A stretch of 64,000 nucleotides of DNA from the NCBI RefSeq assembly GCF_018691265.1, contig NW_024881322.1, positions 4,650,001 through 4,714,000 on the forward strand, read 5' to 3'. This DNA comes from Tyto alba. Its lineage: Eukaryota > Chordata > Aves > Strigiformes > Tytonidae. The notes beneath the pieces were generated by a model, which saw only the letters and a list, made by a program, of their open reading frames with translations, was not told where the DNA came from and did not search any database. The translations under genes and the position numbers were made by a program. Positions 11,301-26,300 of this stretch are shown piece after piece (the first letter of the stretch is position 1; every line of letters starts with the position of its first letter).

Positions 11301-14300
11301 CTGCACATGAAAACTAAAGCTGAACAGTGCTGCTTTCAGCCATGCTTGCTATAAGTAGGGCCTGGTTAGGATCCGTCTTGTATGCTTGCCTAAGTCCTCT
11401 AGTCCTGATCTGCAAGACTTTGTGCTACTTTTAGTCCTGGATTTATCCTAAAGGTCGCCCTGGGTTGGTGTTGGGTCGAGTCAGAGAAAAGGGGTGTATC
11501 TTTCACTTGTGGTGCTCTTGTGAGCCTTCTCAGCATTTGAACCCCTCTCAGAAGGGGAAGAGCTATATTATTTAGAGTTGTTCTTCTTCCTCACTAAAAT
11601 ACTTGGTTTAGGGGTAGAGCTCAAGGTCTTGATTGTCACACGCAAGAATTTTAAGTGGACTTTTTAAAAAAAAAAAAAAAAAATCCTTAGTCTTCCAGGT
11701 TTTAGAAAAAACGGCCTTTCAGTGGCAGGAATCTCATTCTGAGCATTCCTGCTTGGCCTGGGGAAACATCTGTCTGTAGAAGAATCGGCCGCTCTGTCAG
11801 CACCCCTGTGCAGCGTTTTCCAGTGTTCATAAGAGAGCACACAGATAAGGGCAAAGCAGCTGACTGGCTGGTGTTCCTGATGGTTTTTGGAGTGTGATAT
11901 TCATGCATGATGGATTTGTCCAGCACTAGCAGGACAAATCTTTCCCTGTCTCTTTATAATCTACTTGTTTCCGTAGGAAATGGCTCCTGCGTGTGGATTG
12001 CTTGTTTTTTGCCTCGTGCTTTCATCCATGGATGAGTAAGGGAAGGCTCCTTCCTCTGCTGTGGCTCTGGAAAGATTTTGTCACCCGAGTCAAAGGTTTT
12101 TACTTCATTCGTGTTCTTGAAGCAGAGATGGGTTTCTAGCCTAAGGGAAGAGGAAGGGTTAGGCAGAGAAATCTTGTTTTGGAAGGAGCACCCAGTGCCT
12201 TCCCCTGCCTGCTTTCTTCTCCCTGCTTTTAAGAGGGCTAAAAATACCATTGTATTTGTAGTCTCAGTCTGTAACTGTCTGCAAGCAGGAGGTTTGAGCA
12301 ACTTCCAAATACCAATTTCTATTGTTCTTAGATGGCAAATTAGTACCTGGGTGGAAAAAAAAGACTTTTCATAATGCTTAAAAATTGAGATGATGTTTTT
12401 TGTTTGGTTTACTTGAACTGCTCAGGCACGAAATAGATGTTAAAAATATCATTAACCTGTTCGATGCTCTGAGGTAGATTTCTGATCACATGCGTGTGCA
12501 TCTGTCTGGTGTGTGTGTGTATTTGGGAAGCCCACCTGATTTCACACTTGGATGTTGTTGATACTTTTAACTTGGAAGTAAGCTTCTGCAGCTGGTGGGT
12601 CTCTGTATCAGAGGAAGGCAGGTATGGATACTGTTTGTCTCTTGGAAATAGATGGAGTCTGTCTGTCAGTTAGCAATTTAATTTCCCATGCACCTCTCAG
12701 GCCGGTTTAATGGGTTGTCAGAGGTTCTGCACACCAAATTGTCAGAAAGGTCACAGGGCAACCTTTGTAAATTAAATTTAGATGCTTTTGGTACAAAGAT
12801 GCTTCATACCCAGTTGAGGTGTTATGTTAATTTTAAAAAGAAAATTGTTGGAAAATACACACTTCATTCGATGGGCAGAAATAGTTATTTGCCTGTCATC
12901 TGGCATCTAACACCAGCTCATCACCATCACTTGTGAGAAAGGAAAACGAGCATGCTTTATTCTCCAACAGGTGCAGTGCAAGTGTAAAATTGTACTTTAG
13001 TTTCTTTCCACATTTAAGGGTGGATTTCCAAAATGCTGCTGTAAGGTTGGCCTGTTGTTAAGTGTGATCCCTCTTTTGGTGCAGTAGCAGATAGTTGCCC
13101 AACAGGAAGTTACTAGAAACAAGGTCTGCTTTTAATAATGAAATATTGCAGCAAAAGCATATATGGGATAGAAATCTGACATGCTCCCTAAAACTGTGCT
13201 TGTGAAACTTGTCATTTGGGAGGAAAGTGCTGAGGATTTCCAGGAAGAAAGTTGCTGAGGGTGGAGCTCTTGCAGCCATAGAGCAAGATGTTGAAAAGTA
13301 AATTGCAGCTGTTCACGCAATGCACAAAGTACTATGCTTGCTCGAGCGTGTGTATGACACACCTAGGTAGTGAGAGTCTAGTTATTAAGACTATATCTTA
13401 AATGAGGAGTTTCTGCTGCTGTGGTTTTTTTTTTTTTTTTTGCACCTTGCTACACACAGTGAGGGTAAAGTGCCTTAATTGGCTTTTATCCAGCTTTAAA
13501 AAGGTTTATCATCATCTCATTTGAATGAATAGGAGGGAGAAAATGTTAGAAATGTTAGCCAGTCAGCTTTCAATACCTTCTTCTTGTTTGCAAAATCAGT
13601 AACAAGGTGTTCTTAAAACTGATCATGGAAGATTATGAGTGAATAGAGGGGAAAACGTGCTTTTGAGATGTTGTCTGGGTGCTTGAGACGTCTTTTGTCA
13701 GTTGTGTTGCTTCTGTTACAGTGCATCTGGTCTGTATATATATTCAGGGCAGTGATGAGAGAAAAAGCCCCAAGTGGTGTATTTAAAAAAAAAAAACCCA
13801 ACCCAGAAATGGTGGTTGTGACTCACAGGGTTTGTACATAAAGCTGCATACTTGCTTTTATCGATAACTAGTGTTTCTGCTGGGAAAGCATCATCTTTCA
13901 AAGAACTGAAATACAGAAACTAGGAATTGAGGACTCTGCTATAAAAACTGTGTGGCACATACTGCACTGACTCAGTTTTGCTCACGGCAGCATGTTGCAG
14001 GTATTGTCATCTTTTCCTTTCTCTGTTATCCACGTGTGCTAGGTAAAGGTCTGAATGAAGCAAGAGTGTGGCAGTTAAATAGTAACACTTGTAGGGAGGC
14101 ACCTCACATCAGAGGATTTGATCAGTTAATTGAAGGTGGTGTGGTTGTCTTCCTAACACAGATGTAAGGCTTCCCTTGTGCTGGGGACCACGGATGAACT
14201 GCACTGCTGGGCCATTCCACAGCCTTTAAAATTTTGACATGAGTGTTCTTGCAAAAAACACCATTAAGAGGATTTATAGCTTTGAATCACTTCACATGTG

Positions 14301-17300
14301 GGTCGAAATGTCTCACTGACAGGAACACAGGAAGCTGGACTTGGAGCAGGGAATTAAATTGATTCCCAAGTTACTGCCTTGACCACAGGCCCATCCTTCC
14401 CGTGAACCACAGATGCACTTTTCATGTCACGTAAGTAGCAAGTGCACTGAGCCCTGTGCTCCTGGTGCAATTGCCTTGGTGCTTCTGACCTCCCCAGTTT
14501 CACACGAAGAGTAAAAATAGCTGCTGCACCTGTATTTCTTATTTAAACTTCCTCAGGGGCACCTGTCAGGGGAATTTTGCACTGTCCCGAGGGTGATGAC
14601 TTTTACGAAGGCTCTGCCAGCCCGTGGCAGGGCTGACGCGCTGGTTGTGGCTGGGTGTTTGCAGGAGGGAGCTGTGCCCCTGCTCACAGGAGATGTTGCC
14701 ATAACTCGCAGTCCCTGAGACCATGAGAGCCGAGGTGGTTTGGACTGAGGAGGCTGCAGGGTGGTGTGAAAGCACTGGGTTGCAACAGGAGCACGTACGG
14801 GCTGGATGTACGGTGTGGGATCATTTGCTTTGGTAGTGTTGTCGGGGCTAGTGGAGAGTAAAAGTGGTGTGTGTAGTGCAGGAGTGGGCTTGGGTTTGGC
14901 ACTGCACCTTCTCAGAGACCTCAGCATCTTCTTGCCGTGTCCACAGGGGACGGCTGGAAACCTTTGGCTGTAGGGACTGATCCCAGCAGAGTGCAAGCAT
15001 CTGCTTGTTCTCTCATGCAGGAGGTGGTGGAGCCTGCAGGCTTGTGTTCCTAACAGTCAGGAGCCTCAGAATAAATGTCATTTAAAATGTCATGTGATGG
15101 ATGACGTGGGTATGAAGTTGTAGGGTGTTTCGGTTTTTGTCTTTTCTCCTCACTGTAAAAAAAAAATGAGGGTGGTTGGACCCAAATAAAGCCTCAGAAT
15201 AGAAAGCAGGCATCTTTTGGGGAAAATGATAAACTGGAAATTCTTACCAGTGTATTCTTCACCTGAAGCTCCCCATTTGATGTAACTGTGTGAAGTGGGC
15301 TGCTCGTAGATAAATGTGGGCTTAACCACTTGCAAGAGCTGTGCCTCAGATGCCAGTAACAGGATTAGTTACAGTTTACTAATTTGTATGTGCTTTGTCT
15401 GGGTTGGTGGGAGATTAATGGGTACAGAAGTTGCTGTTAGTTTGACTGCTCTGTCCTTGGTGTTTTTTTTTGTTTTTTTTTTTTTTTTTTTATTTAAACC
15501 CCACATGGAGACTAGTCCCCTTTCTCCTATTGGATAAGAGTGTATGTAATTATTACATGAATGAATTTGGGGTAGGTCTCTAAGCACAGATTTGGCAGTG
15601 ATAGTTTCTTTCTTCCAAGAACTTATCTCACAAACATGGGTACTGAATTTTTTGATGAATCACTGCATAGGGCTTTTTTCACTCAATATGTATATATTTA
15701 TGTTTTTTTTTAACAGTTTGCTTTCCACAACTAGTATCTTAATATGCAACTTTCCCAAAAAGTGAAAAACAAACCTTCAGGCTCATCATTTAGAAATGAC
15801 TTTTTAATTTTGTTCCTGCACTTGTAGGAAAATTCTTTTGTTAAACATACTTCACTATTTAATGTTTTTTCTTGCAATATAGTCAATGTGCTTGCAGTCT
15901 TATTTCAGTTACTCGTGAAACTCATTTTAAGCAGTGAACCATATATCATCCAGTACTTTAATTGGAAATATTCAAATGGTTCTCACTGAGAAAATCATTG
16001 ACTCGATACATATTGTTTGAATGATACATTTCAGGCTTTCACTAAGAAGTGACACTGACTGGAGTTAATACAATGATAAGTTTATGTGCATTTAATTATC
16101 CATTTTTGACCTTGTTACCCATTTGAAGAATTCCTCAGAGTAAATCGGAGTATCTTAAGAATCTAAAGCTATGTGCATTGGACTAAAATATTACCAATGC
16201 TGGTTAAGATTTTAGATATTACTAAAATGGGAGCAAAGAAACTTTTACTGAAGTATGTTGCTTTTCCTGTAATAACTAATGTGTTGTTGCAGCTTTTTTT
16301 TCACTTCTGAGAGCATGGTGATAGGTTCTAATGTATTTTAACTCTTCCAATTAATACAGTTGTGCATTCTAGAAATCCTCAACAATTAATGACAAAACCC
16401 TCCTGAATTAGAGCACTTCCTCAAGCCAGCTGCTTCCTGATAATCAACATGTCACTCCAGCAGCCTGTGTAAATCCTGCTCTCTAATTAGAATTACAAGG
16501 CTTGTCAAGAGCTCACATGGCCCTTCCTCTTCATCTCCTTAAATACTGGGCCAGGTCCCAGCCTGAATTTGCATCTGTCTGCAATAATTCCATTGATTTA
16601 GAGTCTATGTTGGATGCTGAGATCGAAATGAGAATCACTTCGCTTAAAAATGTGGAAATTTCAGTGGAGCAAAGAAAATATTTTAATTGCTTCAGCTAAT
16701 CATGTAAAGAGGGTAACTCATCTACTTTGGAATTAGCTGGAACTTACTTTTCTTAAATGTAGTAAGTAATAAAAATCAAATGGAAAGTAGGTGTCCTTAC
16801 CCACTGATACAAGCCGTAGCTGAAAAGATGGGCTTTTGTGGCAGGAAGTCTTGCCACAAGCTTCTGGAAGCTTTTTGCTGCTATTGAAGTAAATAGGGTT
16901 TGTTTTATAAAAGGAAAGAGGAGCTGACTTGAAAATACACCATTTGGGAAGTGTCCAGTTCTTCCTGCAGAAAGCAGATCCGTCCATCCCCATTTGCATT
17001 GTGAAATGGTGTCTCTGGGGGGAACAATACTAGGGGTGTGACATGCTAGGGTTTAGGAGATGCTGATTCCAGCTGATTTGTCAGCTTGCTGGGGGGATTT
17101 GGCCTGCCTGCTAGCCCCAGTCTAGTGTTGTCTAGATGAGATGTCCTTGCTACTGAATTTCCTCTCAGAACTCATTATGCTGCTGTTTGCCTCCTCACCG
17201 AGTAATTTACAAGCTGTTCCTCTCTGAGAAACCCTGCCAGAGGTGACATCTAGCACAGGCTATTGCAGGCTTTGTATAAAAGCTGTCTCTCAAAGGCAAA

Positions 17301-20300
17301 AGATTGGTGTCCAGGATGCTAGCTTTCAGATGTAGTTCTGGGTTCTTGTTATTACCTCTACTGAAGAATTCTGGCTTAGTCTAAATGCCAGTAACTGCTT
17401 TGAATGTGTCAGCTCGTGTGTGAATCTAAAGAGCAACCTGAAAGTAGGAACAAACAGGTAGAAATAAATTCTAAAACTCTAATCTGTCTTTGTCCTCTCT
17501 TTCCTTTCTGCAATGTTTTGAAGGATGCACGCCAGAAGTTCCGCTCCGTGCTGGTTGAAGCAACGGTAAAACTGGATGAACTGGTAAAGAAGATTGGAAA
17601 AGCTGTAGAAGACTCTAAACCTTACTGGGAAGCTCGGAGGGTGGCCAGGCAGGTGAGAACTTTCTGCCTTATAAGCTTGTGCTGGCAGTTGGAGAGTACG
17701 TACTGGTTGTGTTGCTTTCCTGCTATTAATAACATCCAATGCATATGCACTTGGCTGACACTGGTCTATGTCTTGTGTTGCATGTCAGCTGTGTGAATTG
17801 GTGGCAAAAATGTGTTTTTTCACAGCCACAGCTGCACATGTTCTTCAGTCTAGGAACAGCTACAGCAGACACAAACTGTCAATAGCAAAAGACTAGTTCT
17901 GTTCTACTCTCATTATCAATGACCTTCCAGAGCCCTGCTCTTTACTATAAATAGTTGTAATTGTTTCTGCTTGGTGTCTGTGATGGGTTCTGCTGGTGTC
18001 TGAGGATTTTTGTGTTGTTCTTTCCAAGGGGGAGGCTGTTCCTGGGTGCTACTTATTTTTTCCTCTCAAGGCAGGGAGAGGCAGAAGTAGGGGTAGGGTT
18101 GCCTAGGGCTGCTGCTTCTGTGCTTGGCTGGAAGGATGTGTGGGGTGACATCTGTGGCTAGGTAACCAGGATGTGACTGTGTTCAAGGGGAAAATGAGAG
18201 AGATGGAGTAGCACGTGTGAAATACATAAAAATAACGGGAGAAGGATTTTGTTTGTAAAAACAGGCAGGGAATGAGATTGAGGGATGAGAAAAGTAGTGT
18301 GTGCCAGGAGGCAGAAAGTAAACTTGTGGGGTAAGAGAAGGAAAGAGGAGAGAATAGATCCTCAGAACAGGGCATAGAATAGGGAGGCATGAATCTAAGC
18401 TTCATTGCTTTGAAAGCTGATGAAGCAGGAATTGGGTTGATGGGATGTGGCATGCAAGATACGTGACCATGTTGATCCTCTAAATTGCATGGCATTGTTT
18501 TGGAGCCGTTGTCTTAGGCAGGGGGGATGATGTGTGTGGAGTTGTTAGGCTTAATCCTTCAGACTAGCAGTGGCACGGCAAATAGGTAAACTCTGCTTCA
18601 AAGCACAGTAAGCACGATATCTACTACTCATCTGTAACTGCTCTGAAAGCAGTCCCTGCTCATGGGGCCTATGGCGTGTGCTGGAGATAAACCAGTAGTG
18701 AGCTAGAGAAAGGGAGAAAGTTGACAAAATGAAATCAAGGAATTGTTTATACCATGTTAATTAGAATGTTCAATTAAAAAAATATATAAAAAAAAAAAAT
18801 AATCTCCCAAACCCTGCCTCCAGGATGATCTTATACTTCTATTACTCTAAACAGCGATGTGAGGCACAGAATGCATCAAGAGTTATACTTGGAAAAGTCA
18901 ATGGTAGAAATGCGTACTCTGCAGTACAAAAAAATCAGATGACTGAGGTTTGGAACACCAGGCACTGAGAGCAATGAACTTTGTCCTCTGTCCTGAAGCT
19001 GGCAGCTTATTATGTCCTGAAAATGGATGTTTTTATTCCTGCATCTTTGCTGCCACTGAAATCCATTCAGTCATGCTGGTTCAAAGGTGCTTGGCAATAG
19101 CACTAAAAAAACCCAAACTGTTGAAGGTCCTTAGATTTGTCAAATCGCTGCTCTGGTATTGGGCTTGTTAGAAAGAACCACATTTTTCTTTCAATCCATT
19201 CTGTCATTAGCTAGGTTGAAATGCTACTTATCCCAGATCTGCTAATTTTCCACACACTGAATTTTATTTTGATTCCTTGATAGCCTTTTTTGGGGAGGTG
19301 TGAGTGTGTTTGGGTTTTGTTTGCTTCTTTAAGTAGGGATTCCCCTTCTAACTGTTCATTTCACTTCTTTCCATTTTGTGTTATGGAGCCGGTCACGGAA
19401 CAGAGCTCCCTCTTTGTATCTGCTCAGCAGACAAAGGTGGAAGATGGTGACTGGTTTCCCTTTGACTCTTTGTCTAATAAAATCTTGAAATAGAAAATAT
19501 GAGGGCCAAGAGGAGTATTAGCATTGAAGGACATCAAATCTGGAAACCAGGAGATTGGAAAGATTGGTAAATCAGTAAAGCATCTGTCTAAAGAGGTTTT
19601 CTAGTTTTAATTTAGTCTAGAAAAGTTCTGTTTAACTGGGAGCAAATCTGCTATTTGCAGATTTTCTCCCTCTGCAGGGAGAAAGGGGTAGATGGGTAGA
19701 GAAATATGAAACTGGAGGAATGTACCAGAATATTAATATGTTTAGGTGCCAGTCCCCATCTTTCTTTTTACTTTGATTTGTAAACTTGTAGAGAAATCGT
19801 GGAAACAGCTTGATATTTTTTCTGTTCAAATTTATAACAACATCTAGCATTTGAAGACTGTCCTCCTCCGTAGTCTTTGCAGTTATTTTAGAGCTATTAA
19901 GCTGCCTCTGAAAACATAGGCGCAAGGTTCTCGGTGGTTGAAACAGCTTTAATTAAACAATAAGGGAAAAATTCAAGACTGCACTTGTCAGAGAAAGGGA
20001 AGTGTAAATTCTTGTTTGTTTGTCATCAGTAAAGGGAAGTAAAAATTTGACCCATAACTTAAAGTCTTCGGGGAAAAGAGAACTGCATAATTAATGACAT
20101 CTAGTTTGGCAGAAATGCAAGAGTTGTCCAGAGTTACTTGCATTTAAGATGTCAGTTGTAGGGTGAGTTGCACAATGCAAGCTGTATTTAGTTATATCGA
20201 GGAGCTTGCTTTCACTTGGCACCAGCATGATTCTCTTCTGGAAATACTTGTTTCATCTGTTGAGATAAAACCCATTAAAAAGGTACGAGTACACTGATGC

Positions 20301-23300
20301 GGGGTCAGCAAAAATCAGGTCTGCAACTCAAGTACTTCCCTGGAGAAGCATTAGGACCTTGAGCCCTTTTGTCTATTCACCCTTATCCCCATCTAGTGCA
20401 ATCCTGTGTTGGCAGAAGATGGTGAATTCAAAACAAATTAACTCTCCCATGCAAAGGTCCTGTAGCATCTTGTTTGTGTAACGTATGCCAAGGGAGCTTC
20501 AGCTTGGCCTACCTCAGGGTGAAACTTTGCTTTATGTTAGGATTTGAGTGCTTTGCCCTTGGCAGTGGTGGCACAGGGAATCAGGATGCTGTCTGTTGGC
20601 ACCAAAGCAATAGTATTCAGCTTTTGCTCAGGCTGAAGTGAGAGCTGGCTAATATTCTTGCCCCTGTAGATTTTGCGCAACTTTTGCCAAGACAACTTTG
20701 TTGTGATTCCTCATTTGGTAAACCAGTGGGCCTTTTGTGTTGATTGAAGGCTCACCTTACTGTTTTGGAACATTTTGATCCAAACTTGTAGTTTAATCGA
20801 ATTTTAATGTATTTCTGATGCACGAACTTTTTTGCATTTGGCATAGTGTCTTTTCATGTTCTTTAACTTATGCCATAATGCACATGTTCAGTGGAAGAAT
20901 CTTGGCATATAGCAGAGAATTGTGTATGTAAGCAAGCAATGACCATGTTGCAGCAATATGAAACTCCTATAATCCCAAAGGTGGTCCGGGTTCTAAGTGT
21001 TGGGAAGATCAATCTTCTGATGTCTGTTTGTTTTTGTGGTTGGTGTTTGCTAGTAATCCACTTCCCTGGTTGACTAGTTGAAGAATTAGACTTTTCTTGC
21101 CCAAATGTGATGGGGAAGGAGGGTAAAGTTGCCAGGGAACATTAATAACGTAAACAACAATGTAGGTAAGGAGTGTCTTAAGCCACTGTTGATTTAGCAT
21201 TTTGCAGGGCTGGGGCTGGAAAGCGCCTACGCAATAGCATCCGCAATACTGTCTGAGCAGCTGATAGAGTTTGAGAAGTGTGTTACCTCCCCAGTGACAA
21301 CATGCTCTGGGACAGGATGCTGTGCAAGAGCAAGTGTGGTCTATTGCATAAATCACTGGGCTGGTAGGAGCTGATTTTGTGCTGCTGCATGGCATAGATA
21401 AATTACTTGGTCTCTCTCCTAGTTCCCATGTAAAATGGAGCTGTCAAGCTGCTGTGAAGCCCAGCTCATGAAGCAAAAGTAAAAGCACTTTGGGGTCATT
21501 GGGTGAGAGGTGCCATTAAAACTCTGTCATCCGTACGTCATCACTTGTGAACCCGGGGGACAGCTGAACAGGAGGACTTGCTTTTATGCTTTGCTTCTAC
21601 TGGGGAAAAAAAAAAAAAATCTGATAAAAATGTGTTCCCACCCACCCCCACAAATAAAACAATCCATGCATTTGTAGTGACCCTAGCCTGAATAAAAGCC
21701 CTGGGAGAGTTGCTTTTAATTGAGCAGTTAGGCTGTAGTCCCCAGTAGTGGCTCAGATTGGGAGTAGATGTGGATGCTTTGCTCAGCTTTAGGACTGAGT
21801 TTATTTGGGAGGGAAATAGTTTTGCTTTGTGATATTCCCCTCACTCCCCCCCCCCCCCCCCCCCCGCAACCCCACTCTGCTTCATTTAGCTTTTACAAAA
21901 GTGTGTCAGAAAACTTGCTTCAGGCAAAAATAGATGAAAGACCTATGCTAGGTCGTATCTATATGTATCTCTCACGAAGGGACCCATCTGTAGCAAGTGT
22001 TCAGAGCACAGTATGTCGAAGGGTATGCGTGTTCTCTTTCCTCTTGGGTCGCTTTTCCTGGTTCAGCTTTACAACTAGTTCTTCTTTTCATGTCGTTGGC
22101 ATACTTTCTCCAGCAGCACCGTTTTATCTTGGAAGGCTTGGAAAAACAGCCTGGGATCAGTATGTACAACAGTTCTTCCCTGCTGAAGTCTAGGCATACC
22201 AGAGAGGAAATGCAGATGATGGACAAGTGGATTGTGTTCAGCAAGGACAGCCAACCTATCCTGTTCACTGCAACTTTTAATGTAGTAGAGCTCCTTCCTC
22301 TCACCTCACTAATCTTGCTGTCATGGAATGTACTGGATTGCCACATCTGTTAGAAGAAATCAGCTGACAGGATAAAGAATTATTAGGGGTGAGCTTTCAC
22401 ATATTCAGACCCTGGCTCTTCATTCTGCCTGTCTTCACAAATCTTAGGGCCCTTAATCACTGACTGTAGTCAGTGGTGAGAAGTGGGTGCATCTGAAAAG
22501 GCTTCTGAGGTAGGTCCATTTTCCTGAAGTGCAGAGGGAGTTCAGACATCTTGCCTTGGGTTGTTCAGCCATTTAAAAGTTGGTGGGTGAATTCTGCATC
22601 AAGTGGTTCAATGAATCTTCTATCCAAAGTGGATGAGGATGAAAAGTAGCTGCTGTAATCCTGCAGAACAGGAACTGAGGAGGAACTGAGCCACTTGATG
22701 GTGAAGGTGGGAGGAGTGTAAGCAGATAAAAAGCACACTTACCTAGTTGGAAGACTCTTCCTCAGCAGATGAGACTGATACCATTCTTCGCAGAAGTCAG
22801 GACTGCAGTGCCTATAAATGAACAGAACTTTCCAAAGTGGCAGTTGCATCTCAGTTTCTAGGTGTTCAGCTTGAGATGTCTGAAAGTAGTGTGGAAAGTT
22901 ACCAATGGCAACCTTCTTAGCTCAGGAGACAAAAGCTTTTTCAATTCATGTAACTTGGAGGTTCAAAATTGCTAGTCACCCTTAAAAATTAATTAGGAAA
23001 TAGAACCTGTGGTCTTGCCAGTGTTGCTTCCCGTGGCGCCCAGGCTCCCCATCAGGATTTGCTCAGTGAGTGAGAGCTAATTGGATCCCAGAACCAGCTG
23101 GCTCTGCTGTGGACCAGAGAGCAGCATTGAGTGTGGGTGACAGCTCCAGGGTCCAGATCCAAGTGGTGGATATCCAGGTCTTTCCCTCTGATTCCTAGGC
23201 AGTAGATGTGTTTATCCATCAGTATATTGGAGGTAACCATGCCATAAGGAATCTCCTTTTTGATCCTGCTTTTATGAGCTGAAGTCTTCACGCTCATGTT

Positions 23301-26300
23301 TAAGACAACAAGGAGTTAAGACGCATTCGTATTATCTGGTAAGCTTATCTTGGCAAAAAAGGTGGAGGGAGAGGGAACTTGAGAAGCAAAAATTAAATGT
23401 CAGCAGAACTGTGACAGACTTGCATTCCTTTTTGGCAGCTTGCCATGGAGCTAGTAAAAAGCAAAATTATTGGCACGGTTACTTTGGAACAACCAACTGA
23501 CCTTCCTGGCTGAAGGAGTGTTTCTAGTTAACTGTTTAGAAACCAGAAAACTATCTGGTGGAATCACGTTTTCAAAGCAAGGATACAGAGACTTAAAAAT
23601 TGATTTTGACAAACCTACAAATCCTTCCAACTGTTTAAGAAAAAATCCAAACTCCCAGACTACTTGGCTTTTCCATGGCAATATTTCAGTGCCATGTTTT
23701 CATTGGTAAGTAATAATTGTCTGTGCAGCATTGCTGCTAACAGAATGTTAATTCCGGTCCCCCTTACAGTTTGTTCATCTTGCTCATGGAGAAAGTGGTA
23801 GAAAACGATGTGTGCAGGAGTCCCTTTTATCAAATGAGAGCAACTCCTGTCAACATGGGGTCAGTAACTGCCATAGGCTCCTAAGAGCATTTCCACCCAT
23901 GTTTGTGGTGGAGCCAGCAGAAGGTATTTTGTATGGATGTTTCTCCTCCAGCTGTTTGCAACGATCAGTCAAGGCTGGCAATGTAGGTTACGTTATTTGT
24001 GCTCTGCCTATGCTGACAGTTTGCCCTTTTAATTGAAGCTGCTGTATTGCAGCTGCCCTGGTGGCTCTTGGGGAGACTCACAATAGTGTGAGGATAGAGG
24101 AGGTAATAATGATTTGTGGTTTAGGGAGGTGAGGTGAATGGTGTGAGAAGTGGCTTGCTCCCCAGGTGTGTAAATTAGCCATACAGAAATGGCTGTGATT
24201 TTGTTTTTTTGGATTACTCAGGCTGGTGGGGTGGAGAGGCCACTCAGAGCCAGGAGAGCTGCTCCGTTCCTGAACTGGGACTTACCAGTTGGTGGTCAAG
24301 AAACTTGTCTGTGGGGTGGGGGCTGATGTGATGGCCTCAGTTAGTGCTGGGGCAGGCCAGGCATGGGAGGAAGGGAGGGAAGGAGGCAGCACAAGCCTTG
24401 CCTGGGAAGAAATGGCTGGGCTGCTCTGAAGGGAAAGGAGACATAGAAGTGGCCGTGTAGGTGAACTGTGCAAGAAGTGGTTCCTGGAAAGTTGAATCAT
24501 GGAGGCTACAGGTTGTACCTGATGGCCGAAGAAGTTTTGAGTTTCCTTTTTTCCCCTTTCTGTTCCCTTTGGACATGCTCTAGACCTGAACCCCTTCTTC
24601 CCACCAACTCTTTTTTTTTTTTTTTTTTTTTTTTGTTACAAAACACATCATTAAATCTTGGGGAAACCGTGTCGATGTGACATCAGTCCTCTTGTGAAAC
24701 GTGGTGTTCCCACTGCTGTGGTCCCAAGGGGCGTTCTCAGTATATTCATCTCTCTTTCCACATGGTGTGTGGCTGACTGTAGGGCCAGGCACCCTGCTGA
24801 AGAGGAAATAAGCCAAGCAAGGGAATCTGACATCAGTAATTTTATTACTGAGCGTGAGGAGTCACTTCCTGGATTTCTACTGGGGGAATCCACTGAGTTT
24901 TGTAAACTTTATTTCTAAAGTAGGATGCACTTTGGGTTAAGTAAGGAAAAATGTTTTGCCACACTCAAAATTCGATGGAGTGCCTCTTGTGCACTCTTGC
25001 CATGTTTGTACAGTTGTGATTGAAACCCTGTGAGTAGTGTGTAGGAGTTGCTACCCTGCGTTCAGGTACGGATGGCTCAGTGCTTCACTGCTGCCAGACG
25101 GAGCTTATGCTCAGAGTGTTCCGTTTGCTCCACCTGAATGCTTAAAACCTGAAAACTCTATTTTAAGTCTTACGTTATGGTTCTGTTGCATTTTCACTTC
25201 AGGCCAAAGTTGTGACGAAGCCTAGGAAGCAGGGAGCTCAGGGAGACTTACCCGGGTCAACCAGCTGAGTTTTGCCTTGCTGATTTACTGGCATTTTATT
25301 TATTTACTTAAAGTTTAAGACCTCAGTTTTACATTTGTGTTCTGGCTCCGTCATCTGGTTGAGCAGTGTGATACTCTAGTGTGTCAAACTAGCTGTCCTT
25401 AAACTGCTGAGAAGATAACAGATGTTGCCTGGTCAGATTTGGAAAGTTACACCAAAGATCTGATCTGTGAAAGAAAGATCCTGAATGTGTTTGTCTTCCC
25501 GTCAACCCTGCTAATGCAGGATAGTAGGTCAGTGTGACTGGCAGGTTTCTACCCACTTAATCCTTAGCAGCTGGAAATCTGCCCCGTGTTTGGGAACGCT
25601 TAACAGCAGCTACTTCACAGATGAATTGAAAAAAATCCTTACCTTATTCATATTTAGTGCTCTGTTACTTGTATTTCCTACAGACTAGGTGGCATCTGTA
25701 GCAAAGCCATCTGCAAAGACTGTGTTCTTGGAACCTTTGGATAGTAGGAACTAATTTTTAGGTTGTTGAAATACCTGTATCAATAAATTCTGTGCGTATA
25801 TGTGCACCCTCTAAAAGTTAGACCACTTGTGTCTGCTTTCTATGCCTCAGTGAATGGGTCTAGTTATTCTGAGTTGGTATTTATACATCCTATATTTTTG
25901 TTTTATGTGAGCACTATTCTGTTGATGGATGATTAGTTTGTGTAAGCTACTGATGCAAAAACTGTAATTGATCTTCTCATCATTAGTAGAAGACGTGCCT
26001 TGGAGGGCTCATTATTTAAATTTGTTAGCTGTGCACTGTAAATTAGAGCTTCTTCCCTTTTCTGCTTTTCTTTCCAGAAGTAGATGAAAATACTGTTTTC
26101 ATCTAAGTGTTTTGAAGAATTTATCTGGAAGAGATGAAAAAAAAGAAAAGTCTCTCTCTTTTCTGGGGTCTCTTTTTCCTGCTTCCTCCAACCCCACAAA
26201 GCATCCATCAGTTCTCTGCTATTCTGGGTGGCAGCAATACAAAGCTGACTAGCTGTTCATCTTCTCTCCATTAATTGTCAAGAATGCAATGACCTAATTA

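Noticed and set aside
14553..14996. 147-codon - strand open frame in intron 2
   Set aside because: Pro/Ser/Thr-rich sequence with no recognisable family, consistent with a chance frame in a GC-richer intronic pocket.
17404..17796. 130-codon + strand frame around exon 3 as a single-exon gene
   Set aside because: Only the central 43 residues are SH3BP5 exon 3; the flanks are intron read-through past clear AG and GT splice sites.
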